DNA from: Rotaria sordida
Lineage: Eukaryota > Rotifera > Eurotatoria > Philodinida > Philodinidae
Reading direction: 5' to 3'
Length of the DNA stretch: 64,000 nucleotides
Assembly: GCA_905250125.1 (NCBI GenBank)
Contig: CAJNOL010000662.1
Span: 49,365-113,364 of the forward strand
In this document: piece after piece, positions 37,297 through 49,479 of the stretch
Numbering within the stretch: the first letter of the stretch is position 1
How the letters are laid out: each line of letters begins with the position of its first letter
Position numbers and translations under genes: made by a program
Notes under the pieces: generated by a model
What the model was told of the DNA's origin: nothing
Databases searched by the model: none
The model's input: the letters and a program-made list of their open reading frames with translations, nothing else

Positions 37297-38118
37297 TTAT
37301 TCATTGTCATGTAAATAACGTGCCCATTCAATAAAATTCATCCATTCTCTAGTCATATAATGAAAACTAATCGATTGTAATGAACAACAATTAAAACCTT
37401 GATAAGATTTTAATGTATTATAATCTAAAAACCATTTTGGAACATCCATTTTATACATAGTAAGAAAATCTAATGGATAAAAACGATGATGATAATCATC
37501 AATAGCACCATTTAAAGATACATTTAAATATTGTAAACATCGACTTACATAAACATCTTCCATTCCAGGTACATACCATTGTGAACAACTTGTTTGTAAA
37601 TTAGGTAACATTCGTTGAAGTGCAACTGTATTTATTGCATAACCAGCACCACCACTTAAATGACTAGGTGCACCATTTTTTGGTGTAAATAAATGTCCAA
37701 ATGCTAATGGTTTTCTAGTATGATAAAGTAATTGATGTAAATTTTCCATAATAACATATGTATCATCATCAGCTATAAATAACCAATCAAAATCATATGG
37801 TTGTGATTGTTGAATTATAAGATTAAGTGCATCAAATACTTTAATACTTAATTCAATATAATTATCACTAACATCATATAAATTTAAAATAGGTAATGAT
37901 ATATTATTCCATTTTGTAAGATTAGTTGCTGTTAAAAATATATGTTTATTACAACGACGTGCCCATGTTTGATGAATAGTTAATGCTCGTGTTGCTAAAT
38001 TTTCACCAAAAGTTTTAATAATACAATAGATTCGTTGTTGTGTAGAAGAACTAGATATTAATTGAATTATAAAGAAAAAAATCAGAATGAAGTTGAATAA
38101 ATACAAGGTTGTCGTCAT
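37297..38118 (-). CDS. C1GALT1: Core-1 beta-1,3-galactosyltransferase-like enzyme
   Basis: 273 residues, intronless, ATG at 38118. A short cytoplasmic start is followed by one hydrophobic signal-anchor (about 5-23), giving a type II Golgi protein. Catalytic landmarks of the GT31 core-1 branch are present in order: a KTFGEN/TRALTIHQTWARRC block (35-56), the metal-binding DDD (117-119) in the context FIADDDTYVIMENL, GGAGYAI (156-162) and EDVYVSRCL (187-195), then FYPLDF. The expected reaction is transfer of galactose from UDP-Gal to GalNAc-O-Ser/Thr. It is shorter than vertebrate C1GALT1 (about 360 residues), lacking much of the stem and the C-terminal tail. Other fringe-like GT31 members are possible, but the GGAGY and EDV context favours C1GalT. 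Confidence 0.86.
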   Translation of the reverse strand: MTTTLYLFNFILIFFFIIQLISSSSTQQRIYCIIKTFGENLATRALTIHQTWARRCNKHIFLTATNLTKWNNISLPILNLYDVSDNYIELSIKVFDALNLIIQQSQPYDFDWLFIADDDTYVIMENLHQLLYHTRKPLAFGHLFTPKNGAPSHLSGGAGYAINTVALQRMLPNLQTSCSQWYVPGMEDVYVSRCLQYLNVSLNGAIDDYHHRFYPLDFLTMYKMDVPKWFLDYNTLKSYQGFNCCSLQSISFHYMTREWMNFIEWARYLHDNE

Positions 38119-39489
38119 TTTAAAAATGTATGTTTTGTCTTCTTTTTTTTTCTTTTGCTTTTTAATAATATGTTAGTCATTCAAATGTCAACAAACTGTA
38201 CTTTTCTTTGTTTTTTTTACTTCATGAAGAAACGAACAATAATTTATGAAACAAAACAGTAGTGACGTTGGTATCTATAGCATTTTCTAAAAGAAAAAAA
38301 TTTATAAAATTTCAGAGAGTTGAAAAATTGATAGATTATCGTTTGAGTACTTAGAAATTAGAAAATAAATGCAAGTCAGCAGTTGATGGTCGAAAACAGA
38401 TTGAATTTAATATGTTTTGTGTTAATAAAATGGCTTTTGTTTTCTAAATGTTGGTTTTTTTTGTGAATATAGTTTTTTCAAAGATTAAATTATTTTGTAT
38501 TTTCAATAAACATATAAATTAAATTTTATTCTTTAGATAATTACTCATTTACATAATTAATATTACATGCGAATGAAATTGTCAGAAGAAAGAATTATAT
38601 TAACAGAATTTCAAGCAACATGTCGACTCTAGAAATATAATAATATCCGTCATTTTAAGTAATAAATTGTTTCTGAATTCGAATTCTGTACATAAGATAG
38701 ACCGTTATGAGTTATAAAAAAATCCTAAATGAAACTTTTCTTATAAACAGTAGAGCTTGGTGGTTTCAAGAAAATTGGAACAGGGAACTTTACCAAATTC
38801 GAAATTTTTCACTTTGTCATACCGGAGCTCGGTATCGTAGATGTTTTCCACGATCACTACTGTGTCGTTGGTGTGTTCAATTATCTTAAGCTAAAGATGT
38901 CAGTCTGTGGTTGACTCAATGATCTTGTTGCACCAACAAACTCAGTATATTTCTTACATTTTGATAGAATGAGACATCAGCAATGATTAAAAAGTTCATG
39001 ATAATACATCTGATTGAGTCATAGAATCTTCTATATCATGCCACCTTTGTACAAATTCGATAGGAATGAATTTTTCATTCATTCATTGTACTGAATTTTA
39101 ATCTTTATAACAAGTAAATAAATTATTCATTTCTAAAAAATAATTTTCACTGTTATAATTTCTTTTTCTATATTTCGTATATTTATTAAAATATATCCTT
39201 CTTTGTTAATGAAAGAAAAGATTTCACAGTTGATTGAAAATCTTAATTCAAATGAAATATTTTTGAAACTGACAACATCTTCATCGCAAGTTAAAAAATA
39301 TTTTCCGAGAACAAATATTATTTATTTTGTATACTATATATCAATAGTTTTAGATATCTGTGGAAACAATCGAGTTTTAACAGACTTACTTGTTAATAGA
39401 AGGTTTTGAAACTTTCAGCTCACAAGAATGTTTTATTCTTTTGAACTTAAAATTTCAGTTCGAAATACCATGATTCGATCTCCTAGTGT
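38119..39489. other. Gene-free AT-rich intergenic DNA
   Basis: No gene, repeat family or splice-consistent frame was recognised. The short plus-strand frames at 38707 and 39203 have no motif and no neighbours to join. Confidence 0.5.
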
Positions 39490-40000
39490 ATACCATCTTC
39501 CGAGAGAAGTTCTCCAACTGATAAATCGCTTTTCAGTCGAGACTATGAGCATAATGTTAATCTAAATAAGCTATGAATATCTTGAGAAGAGTTCGCATTC
39601 TTAACTTATTACTACAAAGATACTACACTTTTACGATATTTTTTTAATGTCATGGTAATAGAAAAATTAATTTTCTAATTTCAACTTGAAACATTTGTAA
39701 AGAAGTATCAGAATAGTTGTATCCTAAGATAGTAATAATGACAAGATCTGAAACTTTCACAAAAACTTATGTTCAATAATATCTGTCTCTATAAAATTCC
39801 AAATCGAAATTTGAAAATTAATTTTTCGGTTACTATGATATTCATTTAAAAAATACTGTAAAAATGCAATACCTTCACAACAAAAAACTAAGAGCATGAA
39901 CTCTTTTTCAGGATATTCATAGCTCATTTGGATCTACATCATGCAGATAGTCTCAACTTAAAAATGATTTAATCAATTTGAGAATTTTCCTTGTTAACAG
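39490..40000. repeat. Foldback element, family FB-A copy 2
   Basis: The left arm (ccaactgataaatcgctttt, then agtcgagactatgagcata) pairs with the right arm (gatagtctcaacttaaaaat, then gatttaatcaatttgag). A central pair is caacttgaaacatttgtaaa against its diverged complement. The sequence matches FB-A copies at 35882 and 45652. It ends about 130 bp below the stop codon of the MATH/BTB gene. Confidence 0.68.
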
Positions 40001-40127
40001 CTAAAATTCAATTAAAATAGTTATAACTTCGAAAGAAGAACTTGACAAAAAATTCTCTCATCAACTATTCCAGAAATATTCTTGTAAGATCATCAGAAAT
40101 ACATTTTACATTATGTGAATATTGTAT

Positions 40128-43100
40128 TTAATTTTTATCTTGTATTTTTTCAAAAACAACAAATTCTAAAACATCATGAACAAGATATGGATAATGTTTT
40201 TCAATTAATTTCCATTGTGATGAAAGAAGAACTTCACGTGAATGTAATTGAATAAAACGTAAAATAATTTGTTTTAAATTTTTTATTTTTATTAAATAAT
40301 CATTTGAATGATATTTTTCATATGGACCATTCATTGCTTGATGAAATGCAATTAAAAGATATGCAGCAGTATTTATATTTAAATTATATGTATTACACAT
40401 ATCTTGTAAACAAATATATGTTAATGTATCAATACCATATTTAATTGATAAATTAAATAATAAACGAATTGTTTCAAATAATGATAAATTAGGAAGTTTT
40501 TCTAATATATATTGATTAGTATAAAGAAATAAAAACATTTTATCAAATATAATTGATGATAATATTTCATTATCATCGGATAAATTTAATTCTGATATAT
40601 TTGAATTTAAAAAATATTGATTAAAATAAATTGAACGTATTGAAAGAATACTTTTATGTAAATTCCATTGATGATCATGATAATATATTGTTATATCTGA
40701 ATGAAGACCTGATCGAAATAAATTTATAAGAAATGTAAAATTATCTGTTAAATCTGAATTTTTTTTTGTACTAGCACTTGTAATTGTTGATGATTGTTTA
40801 TTTAATTGTATTGGTTTATATAGAAATAAATTTGATGATTGAATATTATTATCTCTTATAGTTGGTAATATTTGTACACTTGCTGATGATCGAAGACGAA
40901 TTGGAGAATTATTTGGAATTCGTATTGGTGGTAAAATATGATTTCTCTAGATAGAAATTTAAAACATAATTCTCAATAAACAATATTTAACAATATCGAG
41001 TATACGAGACACTCAATTAAAAAAAAAACTTTGTTTTTTTTTGTGCATTTAATGCATCAATGTCTAAAACCAACAATGTCAAAATTTTAGTGTCCGATAT
41101 TATTTCTTTCAAATTAAAAACTCAACAATATAATACAGTGTTGATCAATTCAAGTTTTATAAGACTAACATGTATTAAAAAAAAAATGATTCTTTCAACG
41201 AATCCAAAATGTCTATTTGATAACAATCTATCTCTTGTCAGGATTTAAAATCAAAAAAATTCCAAGCAACGATGAGCGACTCTAGCTCGGAGTTTTAGAA
41301 TATCGGAATGGAGTTGCCCATCAAAGATGTCCATCGCAGCTGAAAATCTACCGTTGCCGCGCTGCCATAGATATCTCTGGTTTCAAGCTGAATTTTATAT
41401 CTGCTATACAACTTTTTATTTTCTATAAAATGGTACATTCGAGACGAAACAAAGTTCACATCTCTCTGTTATATAATGGTTTTTGATAATTTTTCAATTG
41501 AGAAAAAGCATTTTTATTATCATGACATAATTTTTAAAGCAAAACGGATATGACATTCAGAATCAGCGTTAAAAATTATATTTGAATTAAATGCTTTCTA
41601 AAAAAAATTTTTTCCTGCAAAAAATTCACCTGTGATTCTTCACGTTTGTATTTTATTAATATCTTCCCCCATGAGATTTCCAGAGATAAATTTTTCATAA
41701 GAAAAAAAATATTCTCTAAAATCTGTATGATTGAATATAGTTTTTAATTCTCTATCTCTATAAAAAAAATTTGAATGATCTATGAAAACAAAAACGAGTA
41801 TTACTTTTACAGGATATTTTTTTTTTCTCATAAGGATATGATATACTGGTCAGTAGTCGGTATTGAATAACTTTTAAAAGAAAGGATATCGGACGTTAAA
41901 ATTTTGAGGTGACTAGTTTCAAACATCGATGTATTGAATGCACAACAAAACAAAAAAAAATTTTTTTTTCATCGAATGTCGCATAAACTCGATGATCTCA
42001 TAATTCTTCTATTAATAATGTATCTTACTATTCGTGTATCATCTGATGTTATTATTGTATTTTCTTGACTAACTGGACTTTTAAGTTTTTTATGATCTAC
42101 GATTATAGATTTAGTATGTTGTTCTTTAGGTGATTTTAATAAATTTTCTTCTTTTTTATGAGAATTTTTTCCTGTAGTATTCAATGAAATTATTGTTGGT
42201 TCATTAATACGTTTAATTTTTTTTAATATATTAAAATCTTGTAATGGTTGAATAATTTGTATAGATAATAAAATATAATCAATAGTTATAAGTCGTCCAT
42301 TATTTTTATTAAAATTTTGTTTATATGAATAAATATTTGTTGATAATTCATCAAGTGTAAAAAATTCTATTGTATAATTATCATTAAGATCTTCCATAGA
42401 TTCAATATAACGTCGAAGAATATGATGTTCTTTTTGACATATAATTTCAAATTTACCATAATTTGGTTGTATAGGATTAAGAGATTTTAAAATTAAATTT
42501 AAAGGAATTTGTTTATTATTTGATGATATTCGAGGATAATTGATTTGTAATTTCCATTTTTTAGTTATAAGAGCATCGGTTATTTTAGAATGAGTAAATT
42601 GAAAACGATCCGAAAGTAAACGACGATTATTACCGGCTAAAAAAGAAGTTCATAAAACATATTTGAGAATTTCTTTCAATCTTTAGCGTTTACTATAGTT
42701 TAGAAACTGTAAACAACACTATCATGTAGTATTAAATCAATTTTACTAATTTTCTTTGTTAATATTATGAAAATCAAAACAATTTTTTCGAAATGAAAAG
42801 AAAGATATATCAATTTATCAATGTTTTTGTATATTTAATTATCATCATAATCGATTACTAATTTTTTTATCGTACTAGTATTTTATGTATTATTCGTTTA
42901 TATAAAGGATAAATTTTTCTAATACTCTTTATTATTGATCTTTTTTTTTAGTTGCTCAATATTCTTGTGTGTCTCATCCTTGTGATATTCTTACTAAATA
43001 TATTCCAGAAGCCAAACATCAGCTAGTTTTGTAGCATAAATTTTTGAGTTAAATTCAATTGATAAAAATTATCTTCAATAGCATCCTTTATCTATTATCT

Positions 43101-44787
43101 TGATTATCTTGAAAAATTAAATCGCATAAATCATCTAATTCTCTAACGGCTTTTTCTTCTACAATAGTTCGAATAAATTTCGTTTTGTATTTTCTTACAA
43201 TGACAATCAATCTGTGATTTGATGAATTCTAGCCATTTATCGATGATAATAGAGGGTTGTTTAGTAAACTTATCAATTTAATTTATTAGAGAATTAATAA
43301 AATACTCATGTAGCACATTTATTCGCACTACTGTCAGTGCATTGCCGGTCGGAGGGCAACTATTTGTATACCACAGTAGAACGGCGAATCAGAACATAGC
43401 CGCTTGTATAAGTATCAAAGTACTGCTAGTGTATTGGCGGTTTCTTTTGGTTGGAATCGTAGGGATAGTACATGATAGTATTGTTACAGTTTCTCATCAT
43501 AGAAACGTTGTAGTTATTTAGTACTAAGTAGGTAGAATAGTCTGCCATAGTTACAAAGAGTTAACTTTTACTGAATGCAAGACTAAAACTTAGTATTTAT
43601 TTTTTAATTTCCAATAGAAAAATTAGGGAGATAGCTTATCTTTCATGACTATAACTTTGTGTTCAGTTAAAAAGATGTTGTGTACCATCGAAAGATAAGT
43701 ATTTTGAATTCGTTACTCTTATATCTCAATTGTGATTAGAGTCTGTCAGGTCCAAAATTTTCGGATCCAAACTTGATACGTTCTACTCGTAATGCCACTA
43801 TGAATCTAATTGGATGTAACTTATAATCTTGTGGAAAAACTTTTTGACAAAGTGAATACTTCACATTTTCATGTTTGAATTCATACAAATTAACAACTGT
43901 TTATACGAAGTTCACATATATTTTAGAGTTATATGAATTCTAAGAAATTTCACTAATTTAAAAAAAGTTTTGTTCTGATGTTTAAGAATTCCATCCTCTT
44001 AAAAACAGAGATTTATAATCCATAGATAGGATTCTTATGTAATGAAATTTAATATGAATAATTTTACCTGGTAATCTTGATTGATTAATTTGTTCAATAA
44101 TATGACGAAATTTTATTAATTTCCAATCAACAGTAAAACGTCTTGAAAAATCAAATACTTTTGGTTTAGGTTCAATTTCAAATTCATTTATAAATCTAAC
44201 ATAAGCAATAATTGTACAATCATTTGTATTTAATAAATTTCCATTTTGTATACCATTAACAACATTTTCATAAAGATTATTTTCAATATCAAAAAAAACT
44301 TTTGGTGATATATGTTCATTAATATATGATGAAATAGGGTCACCTTTTGCAAGAAAAAATGTATGTTTAGGAAAAAAATTTTCTTTAATTATTTGACCAT
44401 CATGTGTTGTAATTAATACTAATTTAATATCAGCATGAATACATCTATCATGTGGTTCTAAAAGTATAAGACCAATTCGTATACGTGATGGATGTGATTG
44501 ATGTTCAATATATAATTGCCAATCCGAATTAAATGATTCATCATAAGGAAAAATAATACTTTCAAGTTCATTTTCTGCATTATTAGTATTTAAACGTCGT
44601 AGAAATGATACTGGTATAAACCAATCATGATTAATTATAACAAAACGTTCCTTTACACGACCTCGTGGAACAAGCATTGGTCTCTAAAATGAATATTAAA
44701 TTTAAATATATCAATTAAGATTTTATCTTTTTTTTTTTTTACTTTTTTAAATGATTCTTGTACGATAGCATCGTCAGTTTTTGACAT
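40128..44787 (-). CDS. MATH-like / BTB domain protein
   Basis: 695 residues from four exons: 44787-44743, 44683-44068, 42636-42029 and 40946-40128; GT-AG with agreeing phases. Two MATH-like regions are inferred in the first two-thirds: each has a WQL or WKL strand start (SDWQLYIEHQ; KKWKLQINYPR) and a late D-x-I strand (NDCTIIAYVRF; RLITIDYILLS). The last exon holds a BTB/POZ domain (LFRSGLHSDITIYYHDHQWN, then LHKSILSIRSIYFNQYF) and a helical BACK-like tail ending near EFVVF. Proteins of this type often serve as substrate adaptors for Cullin-3 ubiquitin ligases, so that role is inferred. The MATH assignment is weaker than the BTB one. Introns 2 and 3 are long (1,431 and 1,082 bp); intron 3 carries a foldback element. 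The donor chosen for exon 3 (gtaaga at 42028-42023) lies ahead of an in-frame stop. Confidence 0.76.
40990..41990. repeat. Foldback element in intron 3 of the MATH/BTB gene
   Basis: The left end cgagtatacgagacactcaa and the right end (complement cgagtttatgcgacattcga) match the family at 10825-12205, as do internal blocks (aaaattttagtgtccgatat against atatcggacgttaaaatttt... on the other arm). The left arm has an extra patch of about 150 bp, richer in G+C, at about 41250-41395 (with ttgccgcgctgccatag) that is absent from the 10.8-kb copy and from the right arm. It occupies nearly the whole intron (40947-42028). Confidence 0.72.
42637..44067 (-). other. Long second intron of the MATH/BTB gene
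   Basis: 1,431 bp. A stretch at about 43315-43460 is richer in G+C than the rest (gcattgccggtcggagggca; gtattggcggtttc) and looks like foreign or repeat-derived sequence, but no partner was found in this window. No internal exon was recognised. Confidence 0.5.
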
Positions 44788-44963
44788 ATCTTTCGTTCTT
44801 TTATTTAAAAATGCACACGAACAAGTTGTCAATCTTTTTTTTTCTTACTAATACCATTTACTCGACAACAACGACAGACTGGATGTATGTACAAACAAAC
44901 TTTGTAACAATAGAAAGAGACAACCTTGCAAATGAACAACAAAAAAATTAGTTAAGGAATATA

Positions 44964-46856
44964 TAAGAGTGAATTGCAAACTTTTCGGTATGATTGATGC
45001 AAAAAATTTGAAAGTAGATCTAAACAATTTTTGAATAGTACATTTTTTTATGCACTATGTCTTATATTTACACAGCGAAAGTCTTCCAACCCATTACTAC
45101 ATATTAGCTGAGATACACTGTACTTGCTGTTTAATCCACAATTGATGTTTCTAATAAAAATAGAATAATTTTCTGAAATGAAATAAATTCAATGATATAC
45201 GATAAAACCCATGTCATCACCTCACTAGAAAGTCTGAAATTTGGTTCGGTTCAGAATTCCTCTCATTAGTCGTCATAAAAAGGCTTATTTCTATGAATAG
45301 TTGGCACACTTCATAGTACTTAACGGTATTCATATCTATTAAAATGTAATGTCCAACAGAATGACATAATGTTAAGTAGTATGAATTTAGATGAGATTAT
45401 AATTGTAATATTTTGGTCAGCAAACTGCATTTTGGGAGATAGCATTGTAAGTTGGTAGACGAAAAGTACTATATGAATTTGGTAGTTGAAATGCGTCAGT
45501 GGAAGCCATCAGTTGTTTAACCAGTAGTTAGACTACTGAACAAACTAATTAGAAATCCACAAAATCAAAGGTGAGCTATCATGAGTATGTGGTCGTTATT
45601 GATGAACTACGCTATATTATTGAGCACTACGTTTTATTGAAAATGTATGCCACTGACGAGGGAACACACAGAACTAATAAATAGTTTTTGTGTCGAGACT
45701 ATGTGCACCATGTAGACCCTTATGAGCTATAAATACTCTGAAAAGAGTTCTTTTCCATAGCTTATTACTGTCAAGATATTGCATTTTTATGGTATTTTTC
45801 ATCAGAGTACCGTAGTCCCTCTCGGAAACATCAGGAAAACTGAGTTTCTAATTTTGACTTGAAACTTTGTATAAAGATAGGCCTTAGCGAGAATAATTTA
45901 CTGTGAAAGTTTCAGCCTTTTCGACTGTACCTATCCTGAAATAAGAACATCAGAATCTGCTGGTACATGAGCTATATGAACAACATGCTATTACCATAGC
46001 CATATCTTAGGATAAGAACAATGAAGAGATTTGAAAATTTCACAATTAACTATTCTCGCTAAGGCCTATCTTTCTGCAAAGTTTCAAGTCAAAATTCGAA
46101 ACTCAGCTTTCCTGATGTTTCTGAGGAAATCACAGCACTCTGATTAAAAATATCATAAAAATGCAGTATCTCGACAGTAATAAACTATAGTCCCGAGCTC
46201 TGTTCAGAGTATTCATAGATCATTAGGATCTACATGATGCACATAGCCTCGACTCAAAAGTGATTTATCAGTTCTATGTATTCCTTCGTTAACACCACGG
46301 AGTGTATCAACTTTTTATAAGATTTCGAGTTTTTTAAGTCATCGGAATTTCGTACCGGGTCAAAATTCATGTAATCCAATTCTATGTGATAAATATCACT
46401 CATTTTGATCAATCAACGAAGGGTGTAGGCATGGACGTATTTATTATCTTCATCCCATTTTTACACGCACACTCACAATTGATATAAAAATTAACTTTTT
46501 TACTTTTTCGAAGCTTTTTTCAATATAAACGACAACTTAGTCTCTAATTGATGATCGGACGTATTGTAACTGATAAATCTGAGAACGGCCAGATTTAATA
46601 TCCATCCAATGTCGAATCTCAGATGAGATGTTAATATATATAATTCGTCAGAGCATTTCAGGTTCTACAAAATGGACTGTTCATTATCTTTTCTTTTCAT
46701 TCCTTTGATTTTTAGAAAATTATTTCGTTTTCTAAGTAGATCTTTCTATAAAGTACAATTTTTTCACAGTGCACAGCTCATAACTTAGAGACAGTATGAG
46801 CTAAAGTTATTAGCTAAAATTTTAATCGTATAAAAAAAATTTGCAATTCAATCATA
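44964..46856. mobile_element. Non-autonomous element with TIRs, family copy 2
   Basis: Its ends match the element at 9244-10369: left ataagagtgaattgcaaact then tttcggtatgattga; right ttgcaattcaatcata. Subterminal blocks are shared, e.g. cagtatgagctaaa near 46790 with cagtatgagctaga near 10207. It is longer (1.9 kb against 1.1 kb) because it carries an FB-A foldback at 45652-46300. No transposase frame. It occupies nearly all the gap between the MATH/BTB start and the next gene. Confidence 0.7.
45652..46300. repeat. Foldback element, family FB-A copy 3, nested
   Basis: The left end ctgacgagggaacacacaga and the right end (complement gttaacgaaggaatacatag) are inverted repeats. The arms pair through gagactatgtgcaccatgta with tacatgatgcacatagcctc, and aggccttagcgagaataatt with ctattctcgctaaggcctat. 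Inserted in the TIR element 44964-46856. It is the best preserved FB-A copy in the window. Confidence 0.75.
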
Positions 46857-46889
46857 TACATATATTTTAAATAAGCATAAAGCGAAATT

Positions 46890-49479
46890 TTAAACATATA
46901 ATGTTGATTTTTTCTGTTCCATATGATGATAACCATCACCATTATCTAATTGTTGTTCATTGATTTGTTTTAATGATGATTGTCGAATAGATCGAAAACA
47001 ATCAATACATGGTTCAAATAGAAGAGTAAAAAGACGAATGAATGGTTCAAATGTTTTAGCAAAAAGATCGCTTGTATTCCATAAAAGAATACCAATTGGT
47101 AAACTAAAAACAAAATCAAAATTTTTATTTCTTTTTTTTTTTTTGTTTTTAAACAATGAAAAAACATACATAAAAGAATTAAAAAGACCTGAATAGAATG
47201 GTTTAATTAAAGTATCAGAAATAATAATTGGTACACGTATTAGAATTGGTTTAATTAAACCAGCAAGAATAGTATGAATAATTTCAATTGGTATTGTAAC
47301 ACATATTGCTAATAATATACGTAAATACCAAAAGATACTTTGAACAAAATAAGATGTACTATGAAGAAGTCTATCTCATATTAAAAAAAATACAAAAAAA
47401 ACAGAAATTTCATTCTTTTTTTTTTCTTAATAAGATTAAAACATACTTATCAAGTCGAGTAGTTTTATCTTCATTAAATGGTTCATTTGTCCAATAATAT
47501 TCTTTTCGAAGTGGTTCAAATATATATGATGGTTGATGAGTTTCAAAAAAATTTATTAATAATTCTGTATATTTTGTTTTGATTTTTTGTTCAGATTCAT
47601 TAAGTGATATATCAGGTACAGGTGGAATATAATAATTGATATTTTTATTATTTGATTGAGACTCAAGAATGATGTTATTTGGATCTAAATAGATATAAGT
47701 TGTCTATCCAATTCAGTGCATATATAAAGGTTTAATACAGTAGTTGATAAAAAGTCTTCCTCCTAGGCGAACTTTACTAAATTAAGTGAACAAATAAAAA
47801 AAATTTTATTACGCACAAACTCATAGTATACTCTGGTTATAAATGAAATACAAAGTCATCCTGACTATCATAAACTTGAAAAATTCGATTATTCATACCA
47901 TGTACAAGTTTAATGACCAACTCTGGTGGGGTGGGGCTTTCCATTTGTGTTTTATTGCAGAAGTCAACGATTGATAAGCTGTGGACTTTTTCCTTTGTAA
48001 CTTCATTTGAAAGAGTTGTCAAACATTTTCGATAGGTTCAAGATCGGGTAACATCGACGGTGAACCTCCTTATTAAGTCTCTAGTTGGTTGCTAGTTTTG
48101 AAGTATATTTGGGGTCAATATCTTCTTGCAGTTTTCATAATGTCGAATCGTAACTACACTGTTTTTGAATTGTTAACAAGAGACAACACTTGTAAATACT
48201 ACTCTAGAATCTCTCTGGAACAGACGATGTGACTGAAACCTCAACTTGAAGAGCAAACCTAAACATTGGTTTTGATAAGATGCTCGGTAGTTTACACGAC
48301 CTTTTTTACTTTCGTAATTTCCAAAACAGTCCTTTGACAAAATTTAGGTAGATGATGGTCTCATTAGAAAAGATCACTTTCATGAGTCGATTGTGTTTCG
48401 CGTCTGCTACGCTGAGTCGTCATTGCATCGTCCTTGTATTAATCATGACTTGTTTTTGCTTCAGTTGATTTTCAATATCTCGACTGATGACAAACGTCCG
48501 TTGTTCGACGATGTTGATTCTGTTTTTGAATCGTTGCACATGGTTGATTGGATTGAATTGAATCGATCAAATCGTTTGAGCCAATACTTTATCGTTGTTA
48601 CGTCACATTGAACTGCTTTTGCAACAGCCGCATGACTGAGCTTTGGATCCAACGGATGCGGAGATAAAAAATATGATTTCGTACGACTTGCGCAATAGTA
48701 AAGCCATATGTCAGAGGTATTATATCAGAGCTAATGATTAACAACAATACCGAGGAAAGAATAGTGATTTTGATCGAAAGATGACTACTACTTCTTATTT
48801 ATATTTATCTTATGGAAATTTCTAGAAAGTTCCACTAACGAGGAGAATTTTGTCCATTACTCTAGTTCGACTATGTAGGAAAGTTTTCTAAAAAGAAATC
48901 CAGCACGGTAGTTTCCAGATCCCAGAAGACGTTGTGGGTGTTTATTTTTAATAGTGTCGTCTGAAAGAGCACAAAATTCTGAGCAATATGTAGGTCATTT
49001 TTTGTGCTGCTTGTAACTTTGTGAAGGAAGATCATAAAAAACTTGACGATCACTCATATTGTTCAGAATTTTGTTCTCTTTCGACACCATAGGATAATTT
49101 AAAGAATACGTTGTTCTTATAATTTTCAATGCTATTATATATAAATTTTTTCTTTCAAGCTTACAAAGAATTTTATTGTCAATTGATTTTCTTGATCGCC
49201 GTGTATTTGAAATTGAATTATTTAATGGATTCGATGTTTTAGGACTTGTATCAATAGATGAATGAATATGTGGTGTTGGAATAGTACTTGATTCACCTCG
49301 TCCACTTAAACGACGATTAGATGATGTTGTAGTCATCGAACTAGTTGATTGATCATCAGTTTCATCAAAACTATTACTTGTTAATATTGAAGTCGTTGTA
49401 CAAGATGAAGATATTTTTGATGATGTAATCGTATATGCCAGTGCTCTTTGAATAGTTTCTTTATTTGTTGGTTTTTTTT
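46890..49479 (-). CDS. Unrecognised membrane-associated protein (5' end not found)
   Basis: Four exons were joined with consistent phases: 49479-49165, 47684-47456, 47370-47170 and 47103-46890, giving about 319 residues after a missing start. The first exon begins after acceptor cactaattag; its upstream partner was not identified between 49480 and 50079. The N-terminal third is Ser/Thr-rich and basic (NTRRSRKSID), with no fold apparent. The middle has a proline-rich entry (YIPPVPDISLNES) and an aromatic segment (FEPLRKEYYW). The C-terminal half is hydrophobic (YLRILLAICVTIPIEIIHTI, then PILIRVPIIISDTLI, LPIGILLW, FIRLFTLLFEPCI), suggesting one to three membrane or amphipathic segments. No family is recognised. 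Intron 1 (1,480 bp) contains a dead transposon. Confidence 0.68.
47750..48800 (-). pseudogene. Decayed Tc1/mariner transposase in an intron
   Basis: On the minus strand, 48652-48461 reads a helix-turn-helix typical of the family's N-terminus (KLSHAAVAKAVQCDVTTIKY, then WLKRF, and NGRLSS). Near 48118-48090 the frame reads DPKYTSKLATN, matching the conserved DPKHTS block around the second catalytic Asp. Near 48046-48020 it reads PDLEPIENV, matching the block with the third acidic residue. These blocks lie in different frames with stops between them, so the gene is dead. Order and strand are those of one transposase. The element sits in the 1,480-bp intron of the gene at 46.9-49.5 kb, on the same strand as that gene. 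Its exact ends were not resolved. Confidence 0.75.
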
